Shown here piece after piece: positions 23,026-38,470 of a stretch of DNA of 64,000 nucleotides (position 1 is the first letter of the stretch; the number at the start of each line of letters is the position of its first letter). Position numbers and translations under genes: made by a program. Source of the DNA: Epiperipatus broadwayi. Lineage: Eukaryota; Onychophora; Udeonychophora; Euonychophora; Peripatidae. Location of the stretch: assembly GCA_028023455.1 (NCBI GenBank), contig JAQFVV010000499.1, positions 308,001-372,000 on the forward strand, written 5' to 3'. Below the pieces are notes generated by a model. The model made no database searches, was not told where the DNA came from, and saw only the letters and a list, made by a program, of their open reading frames with translations.

Positions 23026-23029
23026 AAGT

Positions 23030-23340
23030 AGAGAGATTTGAACTCAGAATTTTTCAGTCTATTTATCCTCCACTCCATCTCAAGCAACTGATACACATGA
23101 CCATGCACATGTGAAAAAGATACATGATTCCCAATATACACATTTCATGCAAAATCAGCACTCATTAGTTAGGCCAGATTATAATCTCCAACAAATATAT
23201 ACAATCAGTGTTTGGTTGCTATTAAATAGCAATTTCTCAAACTTTAATGGACAGGCTTTAATATTCTCACCCTTCCAATTATTCAACCATCCATTTCATT
23301 GAAAAATTAATGATGGAATGCTCAAAACCTTTATTGGGTT
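23030..23340 (+). mobile_element. MITE-B copy, right end missing
   Basis: Starts AGTAGAGAGATTTGAACTCA and contains CTCCACTCCATCTCAAG, CAGCACTCATTAGTTAGG and AATGGACAGGCTTTAAT in the order of the 14.3-kb copy. The match fades near GGAATGCTCAAAACC and no right inverted repeat follows. Confidence 0.65.
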
Positions 23341-23410
23341 TGATATTGTAGTAATACACATGTAGCCATTATGACAATCTAATCCCTCATATCATTGGAC
23401 CATTATGTAT

Positions 23411-23492
<82 letters not shown>

Positions 23493-23506
23493 ATAATATA
23501 TATACA
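23411..23506. repeat. (AT)n microsatellite, interrupted
   Basis: Pure AT dinucleotides with short TAATA interruptions. It adjoins the MITE-B copy at 23.0-23.3 kb. Confidence 0.95.
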
Positions 23507-24718
23507 GAAAGCAAATAACTCCTTTTGATTACTTCTTAAATTTAATTTATTATTGAATTAAATCTTGTACATATTAATTTTTTAAAAATATTTTATAATA
23601 TATATATATATATATCAGTCATACATTTGTTTTACTATTAATTTTGAAGAATATTATATTAAAAAAACCAAAATGGGTCTGTTTATGAGGAAATTATATA
23701 TAACATATTTTATTCATATTAAATTTATATTATACTTATTTATTAAGATTAAAGAAGAAATCAAATAAATAGTTTTGTTTTTTATTTATTAGTAATTATT
23801 GAAATAGAATTATGGCATAAAAATAAAAAATAATATGTAGAATTATAAAAGTTATGCTAATTTAGTGAGAAAATTTACGCAATAAAAATTATCTGTAAAT
23901 TATATTTTCAAATTTTTATACAATAAATTCTTTCGGCTAGATCTGCCTTTTCTATTTTACATAATATTCATATGACATCATATTTAGTATGACATTTCTA
24001 TTTACAATGTTTCTTTTTTCAGTACTCTTAGGTAATGTATTACAAAATTACAAATAATTTAATGAGGACATGAGACATTCAAATAGTAAAAGTAACAGCT
24101 GAGTTTTAATACAAAAATTTTAGTTCTCCTTATGCTTGCAAGAGATTATGCCAATTTTTATCAGTTACAGTAAGTTAGACTTTTAAAATATCTTGCAATG
24201 AACTTCATAACTTATAAACAATTGATAATGCTACAGCAAAACTACCAAAACGTATCTAGAGATGCAATAATTCAGTTTCAGAGAAATGAATAATTTAATA
24301 AGGGTATTTAATGTACAGCCATGTAAACACTTTAATATTTGCTCTAAATAATGTTATTGTGTTAGAAGCAATATATTCCTTTATTTACTCTTCTCCAGGT
24401 TCATTTATAGTAAACTTTCATAATCAGTAGACAGTAAATGATAGTGCTATATTCAACCCCTTATTTTTGATTAGCTGATTTTTAATTACACATTCAGAAG
24501 CCATGGCCATAGATCTTAAAACATGCTAAAATTTTAAACTCAAGATAATTTACCTATGTCATTTATAAATTCTGAACTAATCTAGAAATAATTTCTAGTA
24601 AATATTAGACCTATTTATAAATACCATTAAAAAACAAAAAAACATAGGCAAATTGATGGATATATGGATCTAAATCAATTTTCTTATTAAAGAAAACCAG
24701 AAATGAAATTTTTTAAAA

Positions 24719-24750
<32 letters not shown>

Positions 24751-27700
24751 CAATTTAGTGTCAATTATTCAAATTTAAAATAGTTGATCTTGGAATATAT
24801 AGTTAGAATAGAAAACAGAAAAATATATGCAATACTTTTTTGGTATATTCAAGATTTTATTATAATTTCACAAATGTCTGTTAAGTATTTTAAAAAAATT
24901 ATTATACACAATAAATTCTTTAATACTATTTGTATATAGTGATTAATTCTTTTATTTTTATTTTTTAAATTAATATATTTTATTTATTTAAAATTTTAGC
25001 ACATAAAAGTATTTTTTCAAAAATATAATGTGATTTTTACTTGGATCAAAAATTTCAACTTTTATTATCAATTATTTTGTTTTTAGATTAAAGAACCTAA
25101 AAAAAATAAACATAGCAATAGACTGAACATGAAACAAAAATATTACCTTTCAAAAATGGAATTAATAATATAACAATATATATTTAATAAAATATTTTAT
25201 TTTTACTCTATTATGGAATCATTATCATTGTTGAAACTAGATTATACCCTAGGCAGATGAAAATTGAATTTAAAATTTTATAATTCCAAATTTCAAGATA
25301 AAATTTCACTCAAGTAATTAAAAAAATACTTACACATTTCATTGTACTTGACATTTTTTTAATATAACAAAATATAAAAAGTGTATGTAATTGAAAAGAA
25401 AATAATGTGGTTGTAACTGAAAAATATTTTGTTCAATGGAAATTTTTTATTTGTTGATAATTTTTCAGAGGTTTATGATTAGTGTCTTTAATTATAAACG
25501 TGTGACAGACATATCTTTAATAAATAGAATTTTTATATACAAATTTAATAAAATTCATTGAAGAAAAGTAGCTCATGTATGTATGTGGATTTGCTTTTTC
25601 AGTGAATTAATTATATGTTGAATTAAAAAAATTCAACTTTTGAAATTTAGTGGTTTTAATTCTTTCTTTTACTGCTTCACTCTCATTAATTTTCCACCCC
25701 CACCCCCACCCCTATTTTAAATTTTTTTTATTAAATTCTTTGAGTTTTTTTTTTTTTTTTTGCACATAAAATTATTTTGAAACTTGGTTAATTTCTTATT
25801 AAAATCACCAATAATTAGACAATGGAGGAATTTTAATTTCATGTTTTTAAATCTAATTTTGTAAAAAAATGCAATAAGTTGTAAAGTTTTAATCAAAAAA
25901 AGTCTGCTGTATTTCTTCAACTATTGCTAAATATTTTTTATTGTGTTTTTTTTAGCATCAAAAATATTTTCAAAATTTATTGAAATTCAAACATACTTTT
26001 AAAAATCTTAAATTTTATTATTATTTTTATATTTAAATAATTTATCAATATATCAAACTTTTACAGAAATAATTTTAATAATTTTATACATTATTATAAA
26101 ATTAAAACAAACCTCTAAAGTTTATTATATCTCATTAGAATATTAACTCATTAAATCAATTCAGAATAATTTTTTTTTATACAAAAAGAAGTTTTATTTC
26201 ATCAAGAAATCAACAAAATAATTTAAATTTGATCACAAATAAAACATTGTTGTGCATTAGAAACCCTGAATAGTGCAAACAATTTTGTCAAATAATTAGA
26301 CAAATTTATTAACAGATCATGCAGATATAAAATTCATATGCATCACAACTAATATTACATTTAAATGTGATTTAAAATCCATTTTTGTATGTAGTATCTC
26401 TTTATAGATAAAGCTAATGACTATCTAATTAAAAAATGTTCCATATCTTATCTCACCTGTTAATAAATCCAACATTTTTTCCAATTGTGATTAAGACATC
26501 ATTTGATGTTATAATGTTTATTCCCATACATTTTTAAGTAAATTCCTTTATAATATAAATATCAGTAATTTTTTTTATTAAATCTCATTAATTTTACCAA
26601 TTCCTTTCTTATTATATTTCCAGATTTATATCTTGCAATAATATATATCAACATTCTCATCTGAAAAAACCTCATTATATTTTTTATACAGTCTAACTCA
26701 TAAATTAATCAATATTTTGCTTAGTGGTAATTTTATTATGCTTTTTTTTTTAAAAAAAAAAGAAGACAAAAAACAAAAAGATAATTTAAAAACCTTTTAA
26801 AAAAATCTTCAGAAAGTATTTTTTATTTTATTTTGCCACATAGTGTATTAAAAAGTTACTAGGCAATGTTACAATTAGAGGCACAATAAAGAATTTAAAG
26901 ACACTATCTGAAGTTTATATTGATTTAATTTTTGAGAAATTATATTTTCTCTTCTTCTGTCAGTAAAGTAGAACTTTTAAAATATATGATTTCAAAATGT
27001 GAGATGTCTTCATTATAAACAATACCGTATTATTTTAATCTTTTCTATAATTTTATTTTTGTGATATAAGCTTGTTCTTTGGTTTCACTGGTTTATGAGT
27101 ACAATTAAATTTTTTATGTGAATTATAATTGTTTTATTACATAAAAAAATAACCTTTTTAATGATAAGTATATTATTCTTTTATTTTAGTAATATTAGTT
27201 TGTAAATAATAAAAAAATTCGGATAATGTTTAGTCATGAATATATTTTTTCAACATATACATTTATCAAAAAATAAAAATAGAAACTTGATTCTTTCTGG
27301 TTATCATCTACTATTTTCTTATATAAATAATAAATTTTAGGCATACAAATTAATTGAATATATGAATGAATAAACAATTAGTCAAGCAAAGTCAAATAGT
27401 TATAATTTTATTAAATATTTTAATAGATAATTAAATTAATAATAAGACTATGAATATTTGATAAAAATAATATATCAAAGTAGATATGACTGTTTTGACT
27501 TCAAAAGTAGAGTGATTGAATGTCCTATTTTTGGGAAATTTGTTTTACGTGGTTTAATGTTTCAAAAATGTATTTTTGGAATTATTGCCTCTCCCAATAT
27601 TTAAATTCTCATAATTTTTAATCATCATGTGCAATATTTCTTAAAAATAATTAGGAAAAGTATATTTTTGTTACTTCTGGTATATTTCTGCTCTATAGTA

Positions 27701-29127
27701 TATCAAGTAAATTCAGACACAAATATTAACAGACAATCAAATCCAAACAGGTAATGTCAAAAGTATGTTTATTCATGTACAGTGCATAACAATGTAGTCT
27801 GTGCTATAATGTGTAAATTGTAGTGTGTAATGCAGGTTAGCATTCATCATTTCACTCTACATATTAACTGATAACACAAAAAATAGGCACAGATAATTAT
27901 AAAACTTTAATTACCAATATTTAATAATGTATTTTAACTTGATATTAGAGACCTCAGCAGCATCTCACAGAAAAATGTAAATATTCAATAACAAATATAC
28001 TGAAGAGTGAAATTTTATTTTCGAATAAATCCAATCAAAGTGAAATATAGCATAAATTAAGATTTGCATTAGTATATCACATAGTCTCAAAATAAATATA
28101 AAAAATATATAAACAACAAACTTAACTCCTAAAATACCATCATCAAAGAAGGCAGATCTTTTCATTCAAGAGAAATTTTACAAGGATTCAAAACATATAA
28201 AATAATATATATATATATAAAAGTTCCTTATAAATAATAAAGATAAGATACATTTCTGATGATATTGTGATTTATTTTGTAAATGCTGGGAAATAAATTC
28301 CAGCTGTTATTTTCTGATTATAAATTACATTGATCTGATCAATCTACTCAGAAATATAATTATTTATGTGGTAGTTATAATTTTCTAGTTCTTATGATAA
28401 AAAGCCTGTGAGATTGGGATTCAGATGATATACCCTTAATTTGCTATTAGAATATTTAATAAAGTACTGCATTAGTGTTGATTTTAGATGAGAGGTGTGT
28501 AGCAGTGCAATATATTATTTATTTATTTGAACTAGTGATCACAATATTTTTATATTGTGGACTTGTGACAATGTCATAACCTCTGTATTGTAGATAATTC
28601 TGATAATAATGTTCAGTACTTTTCTTAAATAAAAGAGGACTCTTCACATAATGTTTATAATTATTTTTATATTATGTCAAAGTAAATTTTTTTGGGAGAC
28701 TATCGACACTGTATTTTGCTATACAGTATCCAATATTGTGCTAAAAAATATTCCACAAGAGTTTATTAATATCTCAGAACAAAATCTTAAAAGGACAATT
28801 TTTTTTAATATCATATACATGTATGTTTAACATAGAATTTCAAAAAATTGCAAACTTATATATTCAACAACGATGACAAAATATAAAATGTTATTTTTAT
28901 TAAAATTGTTCTTGAGTGATGTGATTCTTTATTGTTAAATATATTTAGTATTATAAAATATGTATAAATTATGAATCTCTAGCTTTATGTATAAGAGAAT
29001 ATATAATTGAAAAAATGTGCATGGAAAAATATGCTGTAATTAAATAAATATAATTATGTTTTCACTTGTTCATAATAAACAAATTAAAAAAGTTATATAT
29101 GCTCAAACAAAATATGCGAAATGTACT
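23507..29127. other. AT-rich DNA, no gene recognised
   Basis: An (AT)n tract at about 24719-24742 and a C-rich run at 25694-25712 are the only structured pieces. Several short open frames have no recognisable motif and are best explained by chance. Confidence 0.45.
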
Positions 29128-29130
29128 CAG

Positions 29131-29206
<76 letters not shown>

Positions 29207-29213
29207 GTATGTA
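29128..29213. repeat. (AT)n microsatellite with two ACGT interruptions
   Basis: Two AT tracts are separated by ATACGTAT, and a second ATACGTAT closes the block at its right end. Confidence 0.95.
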
Positions 29214-29425
29214 ATCGCTATATATGATTTAGCTCTGTATACTTATTGATTCTATTGTTTTGTTTTCTGGCGCCTTATGTAATCTTTGAAATTTATTTTG
29301 TTGGCTTATCTGCATCATATGTAATCGTGGTACTTGATATAACTCTGTATACTCATTGCATTTTCTTGTATTTTACCTGTATGTGAATAAATTTGGTTTT
29401 GAAATGTAAAACTAAGTTTAAGCTC
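29214..29425 (+). repeat. Sequence with an imperfect ~105-bp internal repeat and an AATAAA hexamer
   Basis: TATGTAATCGCTATATATGA then CTCTGTATACTTATTG recurs as CATATGTAATCGTGGTACTT then CTCTGTATACTCATTG. An AATAAA hexamer follows (GTGAATAAATTTGG). This resembles the 3' part of a retroelement or an untranslated region, but no coding part is seen upstream. Confidence 0.35.
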
Positions 29426-31194
29426 ATTTTCAATATTATAATTTTTATAGAATCAACACGTAAATAATGGAAAATTATTTTATTCTCAATAAAAAATTAA
29501 AGTAAATCCATAATTACAGGAGAAACAATTTTTTTGATATTAAATGATTATTTGAATTAGGAAATACTGATGGACGAAAATATTTTCTTTTAGAGTTTAA
29601 ACAAACATTGATTTCAAATAATGTCTAGAAATTCGTATTGTATTTTTTAATAAGTTATTTATTTATTGCTTGTTTGTTTTAAGCTTTAATGAAATTATTA
29701 CTTATTGTAAATAGCTTCAATCTTTTTAATTAATTAATTGAGATAATCATGTTCCTATGATCTAAGTATTTTTATAAAATGAGTCTATGACTTCAAGATA
29801 ATCAATTGGATGAAAGAAGAAAATAATTATAACAAAAGTTAATTTTTAGTAAGAATAGCATTATGTTATTGAATGTCTTATAATCAATGCTTTATATAGT
29901 ATTGATATTTACCTATTACACATATTTTCATTTTATTAATTTAAAGCAATATTTGATTGGAAAAATGTTAAAGTTTGTTCTTAAATTATATGTAATCTTC
30001 TCATTCCTATGCTAAACATGATTATTATAAGTTGTATTCAATATTAATTATAATATTTGGACTAATACAGCTTCCATCAAATTATGGAAACCTACAATGT
30101 CAGTTCAGTATTTAATAACTCCAAAGTCACTATAAATACATGCAGATTAAAACTTAGAAAAGGTCACTTAATGCAATTTTCAGAAATGCTACTTTATTGA
30201 ACCATATTAGGCAGACCGTTATTAATGTGAGGTATAAAATTATTATTGTAAGGCTGTTTTTAATATGAGAATGAAATTATTTTCACATCATTTGATTACA
30301 TTTGTTGCTGATTGTCCTATATGTTAGACAGCATGTAAACTGAATATATTTGATATGAATAAAGTTGAATTATAGTTATCACTTTGTAAATGACAGAGCT
30401 AATATGTACAGAGAAAAACAATTTAGTGAAAACTCAAATCCTATATAAGGATTTTGTTTTATTTTTTAATCTTATTAGCTACTAAATGTTTGTTTATCAG
30501 AATTATTCTAACTTTATTTGTGATGATGTTTTCATATATTAAATCTTATAAGATATGTTATTTGAATTAATGTTTTCACTTCTCTTAATTGTTCAATTTT
30601 ATGTTATATAATAAAATGCACTCACTCTTTATTTTTTGAAGTAAAATTGTTTTAAAAAGTATAAAAGAGAGTGGTGAATTTTATTACATCATTTGATAGA
30701 TATCTCACTGATATTTATTATGCTTAATATTTTTTAAACATATAATAATTTAAATTATCACATATTATTTAATGTTATTATATTATATTCATTTTAATCT
30801 GCTTAAAGCAGCATTTATTCACAATTCCTCTTTTACTTTTTGGATTTTTCTTGATTATATATTTTTTAATATAAAAAAATAAATTTTTTATTTTATCTTT
30901 ATACTTTTTCAAATTTTGTTAAGAATATAAATTCAATAAATTAAATTAGTCTAAAAAATAAAATATCAACTTTATTTAAAAAAAATTAATAACAAGAAAT
31001 AAACAAAAATAAATAATCAAAACAAAAATTATCATTTTGCCTTTAAGCTAAAAATATTTTAATGAAAAAAGTTATTCTCTGAAAAAAACCTATACATTTA
31101 ATGGATATTTCATTAAAGCATTATCTCAAATAATGAAAACTCTCTTTAAAATATTGAAATTCAAGTTATAATTATACTTATAATTACAAATTGC
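29426..31194. other. AT-rich DNA, no recognised feature
   Basis: No gene, RNA or dispersed repeat was recognised. Confidence 0.5.
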
Positions 31195-33271
<2,077 letters not shown>

Positions 33272-33364
33272 GTAATGTTATAAAGTTAGGAGTAAACCTA
33301 TTGTATGCCATGAGACACAATCATCTCAATATATATACACACAAGTATATGAGAGCAGTCATCA

Positions 33365-33530
33365 CTTAAAACAATACCAGTATCAACTATAATCAACAAT
33401 CTCATTCTGTTGCCAAAGTAAATTTTTTTATTATAAAGATGAATATCCATCTTTATCAATGGTCCAATATATTTATAGAGACACTAAAGATTGTAACTTG
33501 ACTGAAGAGAGTGGGATAATAGCCTGTTTT
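33365..33530 (+). mobile_element. SINE-like family C, copy 2
   Basis: Shares CATCTTTATCAATGGTCCAA and ACACTAAAGATTGTAACTTG with the copies at 9.7 kb and (inverted) 46.4 kb. It follows the TCTA tract within about 100 bp. Confidence 0.45.
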
Positions 33531-34424
33531 TTATTTTGAAATGAATACAGATTACTCATCTCTTAAATGAAAAAAATTTACATGTTTATGTGAAAATAAG
33601 AGATAAATTCTATGAACAATTTTGACAATATATTATTTCTTAGCTATAAAAAATGAGATCTGTTGGACACAGTTGAAATTATAATAACAATGAGAGAAAT
33701 GTCAATTATATAAAAAAACTAAAACCCAGTCTCAGATTGGCAGAGCTCTTGCATGATGAGGATGAAAATTATTGTTGAATGAACTTCAAGTGCTATCTCT
33801 TAAAATTTTTTAAGCCACTTTTGATGTTACTTTATGAATTGCATATATAAGTTTCTTTGAATATATTAATAGCTGAATGAATTGTGCATAAAAAATTTGT
33901 AAATAGTGTATAAATTGTCAAAATTTCTATGAAACATCATAATATTAGTTTTATATAAAAAGCTATCTCAAAAAAGTTAAAAATTGCATTAGTATTACTA
34001 TAGGAATTCATTGAAGGACTCATATATCAAGCAAGATTTCTATCAACTGATGCATAGCAATTTTATAATAAACTTTCATGATAAACCATCCATACAGAGG
34101 ATTGCAAAATAGAAATATTTCTATATTTTAAATGAGGAATTGGATATTGCTGAGACCATTGAAATTAACTGTATTTAGTATATTTAGATGAATTAAATAA
34201 ATTTACATAAAACTAGAAAAAAATTCTTTAGTATGATGCATTTTCAAACTTTAAATATCTTTTGAACAATTAGACATTTATAAACAGTTATAAAAATAAG
34301 TTTTGCATAATATTTTTATGTAGAAAATCTATTTCTCTTATACCAATTCTGTCACCAAGTAGACACTTGAATAATGAATATGAGCAATAAGGTAAATATT
34401 AGTAAATCCCTATGCAATACTCTT
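33531..34424. other. AT-rich DNA, no recognised feature
   Basis: No gene or repeat was recognised. Confidence 0.5.
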
Positions 34425-34536
34425 CTAGTTTATGGCATATAATTTTCCTCAGTGAGAGGAGTTTTGAATCTAAGTCAAATCCTTAGATCCAAATCAAAAC
34501 TCCTCACTGATAAAAACCATAAGTTAGAAACTAGTT
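34425..34536. mobile_element. Fold-back pair of MITE-A fragments
   Basis: CTAGTTTATGGC, TCAGTGAGAGGAGTTTTGA and ATCTAAG on the left are mirrored as AGATCCAAATCAAAACTCCT, CACTGAT and ACCATAAGTTAGAAACTAG on the right. Each arm is about 50 bp and corresponds to the middle of MITE-A, not to its termini. Confidence 0.65.
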
Positions 34537-37175
34537 ATATATAAAACAATACTGAATAGGAATTTATTATTTTACTGAAATTTATCAATTATTAAAGCTT
34601 ACACTTGCTGGTTGAATAAAAATATGAAAAATAAATTGGCTACATAGAAATATTCTCTAAGCTGAAGTTTAAATAAAAGTTGATCAAATAAAGAGTCAAT
34701 CATAACTCCTCAATAAGATAGTATGCCATAATTTGGAAGATGGAAAGTGAAAACAAACTATAAAACACCTCCCTGATTTAACAAAAAGTAATTAGTCCAG
34801 AACAATATTGGTCAATAACTGAATCATTATTAAAAGTATTCACTATTATTGATTTACATAGTTTGATATTTACTCTCACTTATTTATTTGCATTGACCCT
34901 AAAATATTATATAGCCACTTTGCTCAGGCTGTTTAGTGGTGGCTTCACAGGAATAGCCTTTATATATAAAAGTCAGCTGTGAATATCAAATAAACAGTGC
35001 CCGACTAAGATCCCCTGCTGCTTTGTAGGATAGGATATGGTTCATCAAATATTATGTATTGTTTCCAATACAGTCTGTTTTATCTGAGCTTCTTTTCTTC
35101 TTTAGTCACTTAAGTTATGGCAAGACTCAGTCATCATGATCTCATGCCATTAAAAACATCTTAATATTAACTGTAATAATTGAGATTGTGTGTTTATACA
35201 ATAAGATTTCCTTATTTAATTACATACCCAGCATTCCTGACTCCAGTTCACTTTTTATTTTTTAGTTCAAGTTCTTGAGAATTAAAAATAATGATTGGGA
35301 TGAACTTAATGGATTGGTAGTCTTCTGTTGTGATCTTTGCTTGAGGCAGTACATTATTATTGATTCAGAATGAAACTGGATTTCAATGAGGCAGAAGGTT
35401 TAGCTGAAAAGATTATATATTTAGGCAAACATATATATGGATATATAATATGATTAACACAAACCTTGTTATTTGTTTTGAGAGTAAGAATGCTTCTATA
35501 CTTTCTAATGCCATCTTCTACTGAAAGACTAATTTTATTATTATCGTTTTTCCTCAAATATTAGTTTTTATCGACCAAGTTTTCCACAGACAAGCACAAT
35601 CTGGGAGGACCATGACTTTTTTTTCTGTACATCTGATGATCCACAATTATATGAATAATGATTGCAAAGCAACCAGGCTGAAAATAGCAGGAAGATGGAT
35701 CAAACTATTACTTTTAATATCTAAAATAACCCTTTAATAAAATCAAAAATTGGGAAAATGACAAAGAAATTTGATGCAATTACAAAGTCATTGCATTACC
35801 ATAGCAACCCTTATTTAGCAAACATATCTGCAACAGTTTATGTAGTGAACTCATCTACAAATAGTGTGCCTATTGGCATATATCTTTGGATGGGATTACT
35901 ATTTTATTAACGTTTCCTTTAACCTCTTCAAAAATACGTACACATATTGCACAAAAATTACTTAATTATATACATGCATTATATGAGATATCTTTCTAAA
36001 ATAAAAGTTTACGTGTTTTAGTATATCATATCAAAAACTATAAAAAAATGTTATACAATCTTAAAAGGAAAAGAGACAAAAAAATTAATGAAAAGTTTCC
36101 AAATTAATTTTATCAATTAAGTGCTAGTATATAAAAATATTTGTAGTTAACCATAGTTATTGAAGATTTAAAGTTTGTAATTTAAATACAATTCTTATAA
36201 GTATTTACTGTTTTGTATCACCTTTGGCATATTTCCCTTTTTTAAAATTTTATTATGTACAATCCAATTTTGAAAATACACTTATAATAACGGTTCAAAA
36301 TAACCTTCTTTATGAGGTTGATCTTTCTAGTCTTAAGATATTTTTTTTTCAAATATTGATTTTTCCAACAACTGTACTTCTTTATCAGTAGATTTTCTGA
36401 ATTTTATTTTTTATGGGTTTACTTTTCTGAATGACGTTATTTTTATATTAATACTTTTGAAATGAATTTCAGTTTTCTCACAATTCTTTCATTGATAAAA
36501 GGGTTATTGATTCATGAACATATTTTTATCTTGTAAGACAGAAAGTAAACAAGTTATAGACATTTTAGGATCATCATATACTATTCTACCAGTGATTATA
36601 TTTTTCAGATAATAAATGACAATTAATTAAGGTTTCATTAATTTATTTTTTATAATTAATACATATATACACAAACACTCGGTGAATAATAGCGGCAACT
36701 AAAAATGATAATAACTTTCAGTTTGTCTATACTGGTTTTAGTTTTGTTTTATCAGTAAATTTGATGTAAGCTTTTTTTTAATAGTGATTTACTGAAGAAG
36801 TTATATATTCAATGCTTTCAAAATATAAGAAGTCTCTTTCTCTCTCTAATGACTAGCAACTAAAGTTCCATTTTCAACTGCAAATACAATTCCAACTACA
36901 ACTAATTGGTATTGTTTTCTTAAATCTTTTATATATCAAATGTAACTGGCCTTATGAAAGGCCATTGTTTTATATATAAATTTGATAGCATTAGTTTCTT
37001 GCATTAAATTCTTCATAATAAAAATTACATACTATTAAATATAATATTTGCAATATAGTTTTTAATTGGTTGCTTTAACAATTGTTTTTAAAGATTTAAT
37101 GTATAATATTATATAATTCAATGTGAAAAATTCAAAATTGAAAAAAAAAATTGGAACATGCCCAATAAAGTATTA
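34537..37175. other. AT-rich DNA with a few GC-richer patches, no gene recognised
   Basis: GC-richer patches lie near 34920-35040 and 35570-35880. I could not match them to each other or to other families in the window. No open frame with a recognisable domain. Confidence 0.4.
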
Positions 37176-37179
37176 GTAC

Positions 37180-37248
37180 ATTTATCTTTATTAATAGTTT
37201 TGGTGCTAGCCGAAGACCTGGTCCACGAAATTATTAATAAAGATAAAT
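37180..37248. other. Stem-loop with a 17-bp perfect stem and a GC-richer loop
   Basis: ATTTATCTTTATTAATA (37180-37196) pairs perfectly with 37232-37248. About five more pairs, including G-T, extend inward. The loop of about 25 nt (GGTGCTAGCCGAAGACCTGG and on) is richer in G+C than the surroundings. It may be a tiny MITE or a terminal structure. No transcription evidence. Confidence 0.6.
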
Positions 37249-37649
37249 TAAAATTAAAATTTTTACATATTTGATATGTGAATTTAACAGTATTACTACA
37301 GTTTATTAATAGAGTAATAGTTTTTTTTAATTAGTTGTTAATTTGACACAAGACAACCTGGCAGACAAACATTCATGGACAAACATACATTCGTCATTCA
37401 GACAACAGAGAAATAGAGATTTTATATATAGCTATCAGCTTCCCATATGACATTGTGCTTTTGAAGTTGAAACAATGCTAACCATTTTTTTAAAAAAAAA
37501 TTTTTTTTACAAGATAATGCTATGTTGGTTTTTTTATCAGGCTTTAGATAATGCAAAAAAATAATAATTTAATTGTAAATATATTTTCTTTTTTTCTGGA
37601 ATTTGAATTTCAGCTTATAAAATTGAAGTTTAAATCTTGAAATTCATAA

Positions 37650-38470
37650 TTGTATTATTGATTCATTGCAAGATGAATGTCCCTCCTTGTTCAATACAGT
37701 TTTTTTAATCCATAACTTCTCTTCTTCATATCACAGTACCCAAATTTTTTATTTCATCTAATTCAAAAGTGGTCTCTTTATAGATCATTTACAATTTCTT
37801 AGTATCCAATTTAAACTTCAATTGTCCATATATTTTTATTTCTTTTAACAATATATCCAATTCAGCTCCATTTTATTCACTAAATCCTTTCAATAATGTC
37901 AGTGATACTTGTTTGTTTTCTCATCTATAATTTTTTGTTTTCTATATTCTTTTGTTCCTCCTAACATGCATCTCTTCATATTTCATGAAGTAATCTGGCT
38001 TCTGTATCGTCTTTTATTAAGCGTCCATAAATCAGATATATAAGTAAGTAATTGTAAAACCCTATTAAAAATCTTCACTTTCAAACACATAGATGTGTGT
38101 CCTTTTAATATTAAGTTATTTTTTTCAAAAGCATTCCATACAAGTTTAATTTAATGATTAATTTCATCCATTATATTTCCATCTGTATCAGTAGCATGAC
38201 CAAGATCTTTATTGTTGCTAACCTCTTCAAATTCATGATTGTCAATATTTCTTTCTTTCTGAGAAAATCCATTGAACATTATCCTTATTTTTTTACTTTC
38301 ATCTGGTAACTCTCACAATATTTCATTAAGCTCTGTAACATAATTTACAAAAACCATCACATCATCTGCAAAATATAGATGATTTAAATAATCTCCATTT
38401 AATTTTTCTTCTAGTTTCTCATATTAATCCTCAAAATACTTTTTGTAAAACTGCTTTGTAAATCTTGTAA
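37650..38470 (-). pseudogene. Decayed RTE-type LINE: reverse transcriptase C-terminal half
   Basis: Conceptual minus-strand translation, with several stops and frameshifts, gives NGDYLNHLYFADDVMVF, the catalytic [FY]xDD box of reverse transcriptase (YFADD at 38361-38375). It is followed by ELPDESKKI, then NNKDLGHATDTDGNI, then CLKVKIFNRVLQLLTY, then WTLNKRRYRSQ and KRCMLGGTKEYRKQKI, and finally a tail matching VIWRRE-x-x-DW. This order is typical of RTE-clade LINEs: RT palm, then a W-T-L/M-L-G region, then the R-x-x-W...VIWRRE tail. The tail is the same family as the LINE end at 2.2 kb. The endonuclease and the first half of the RT are missing. Not functional. Confidence 0.85.

Noticed and set aside
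25694-25712. Interstitial telomere repeat
   Set aside because: The unit is CCCCCA-like with few repeats and not the animal TTAGGG type.
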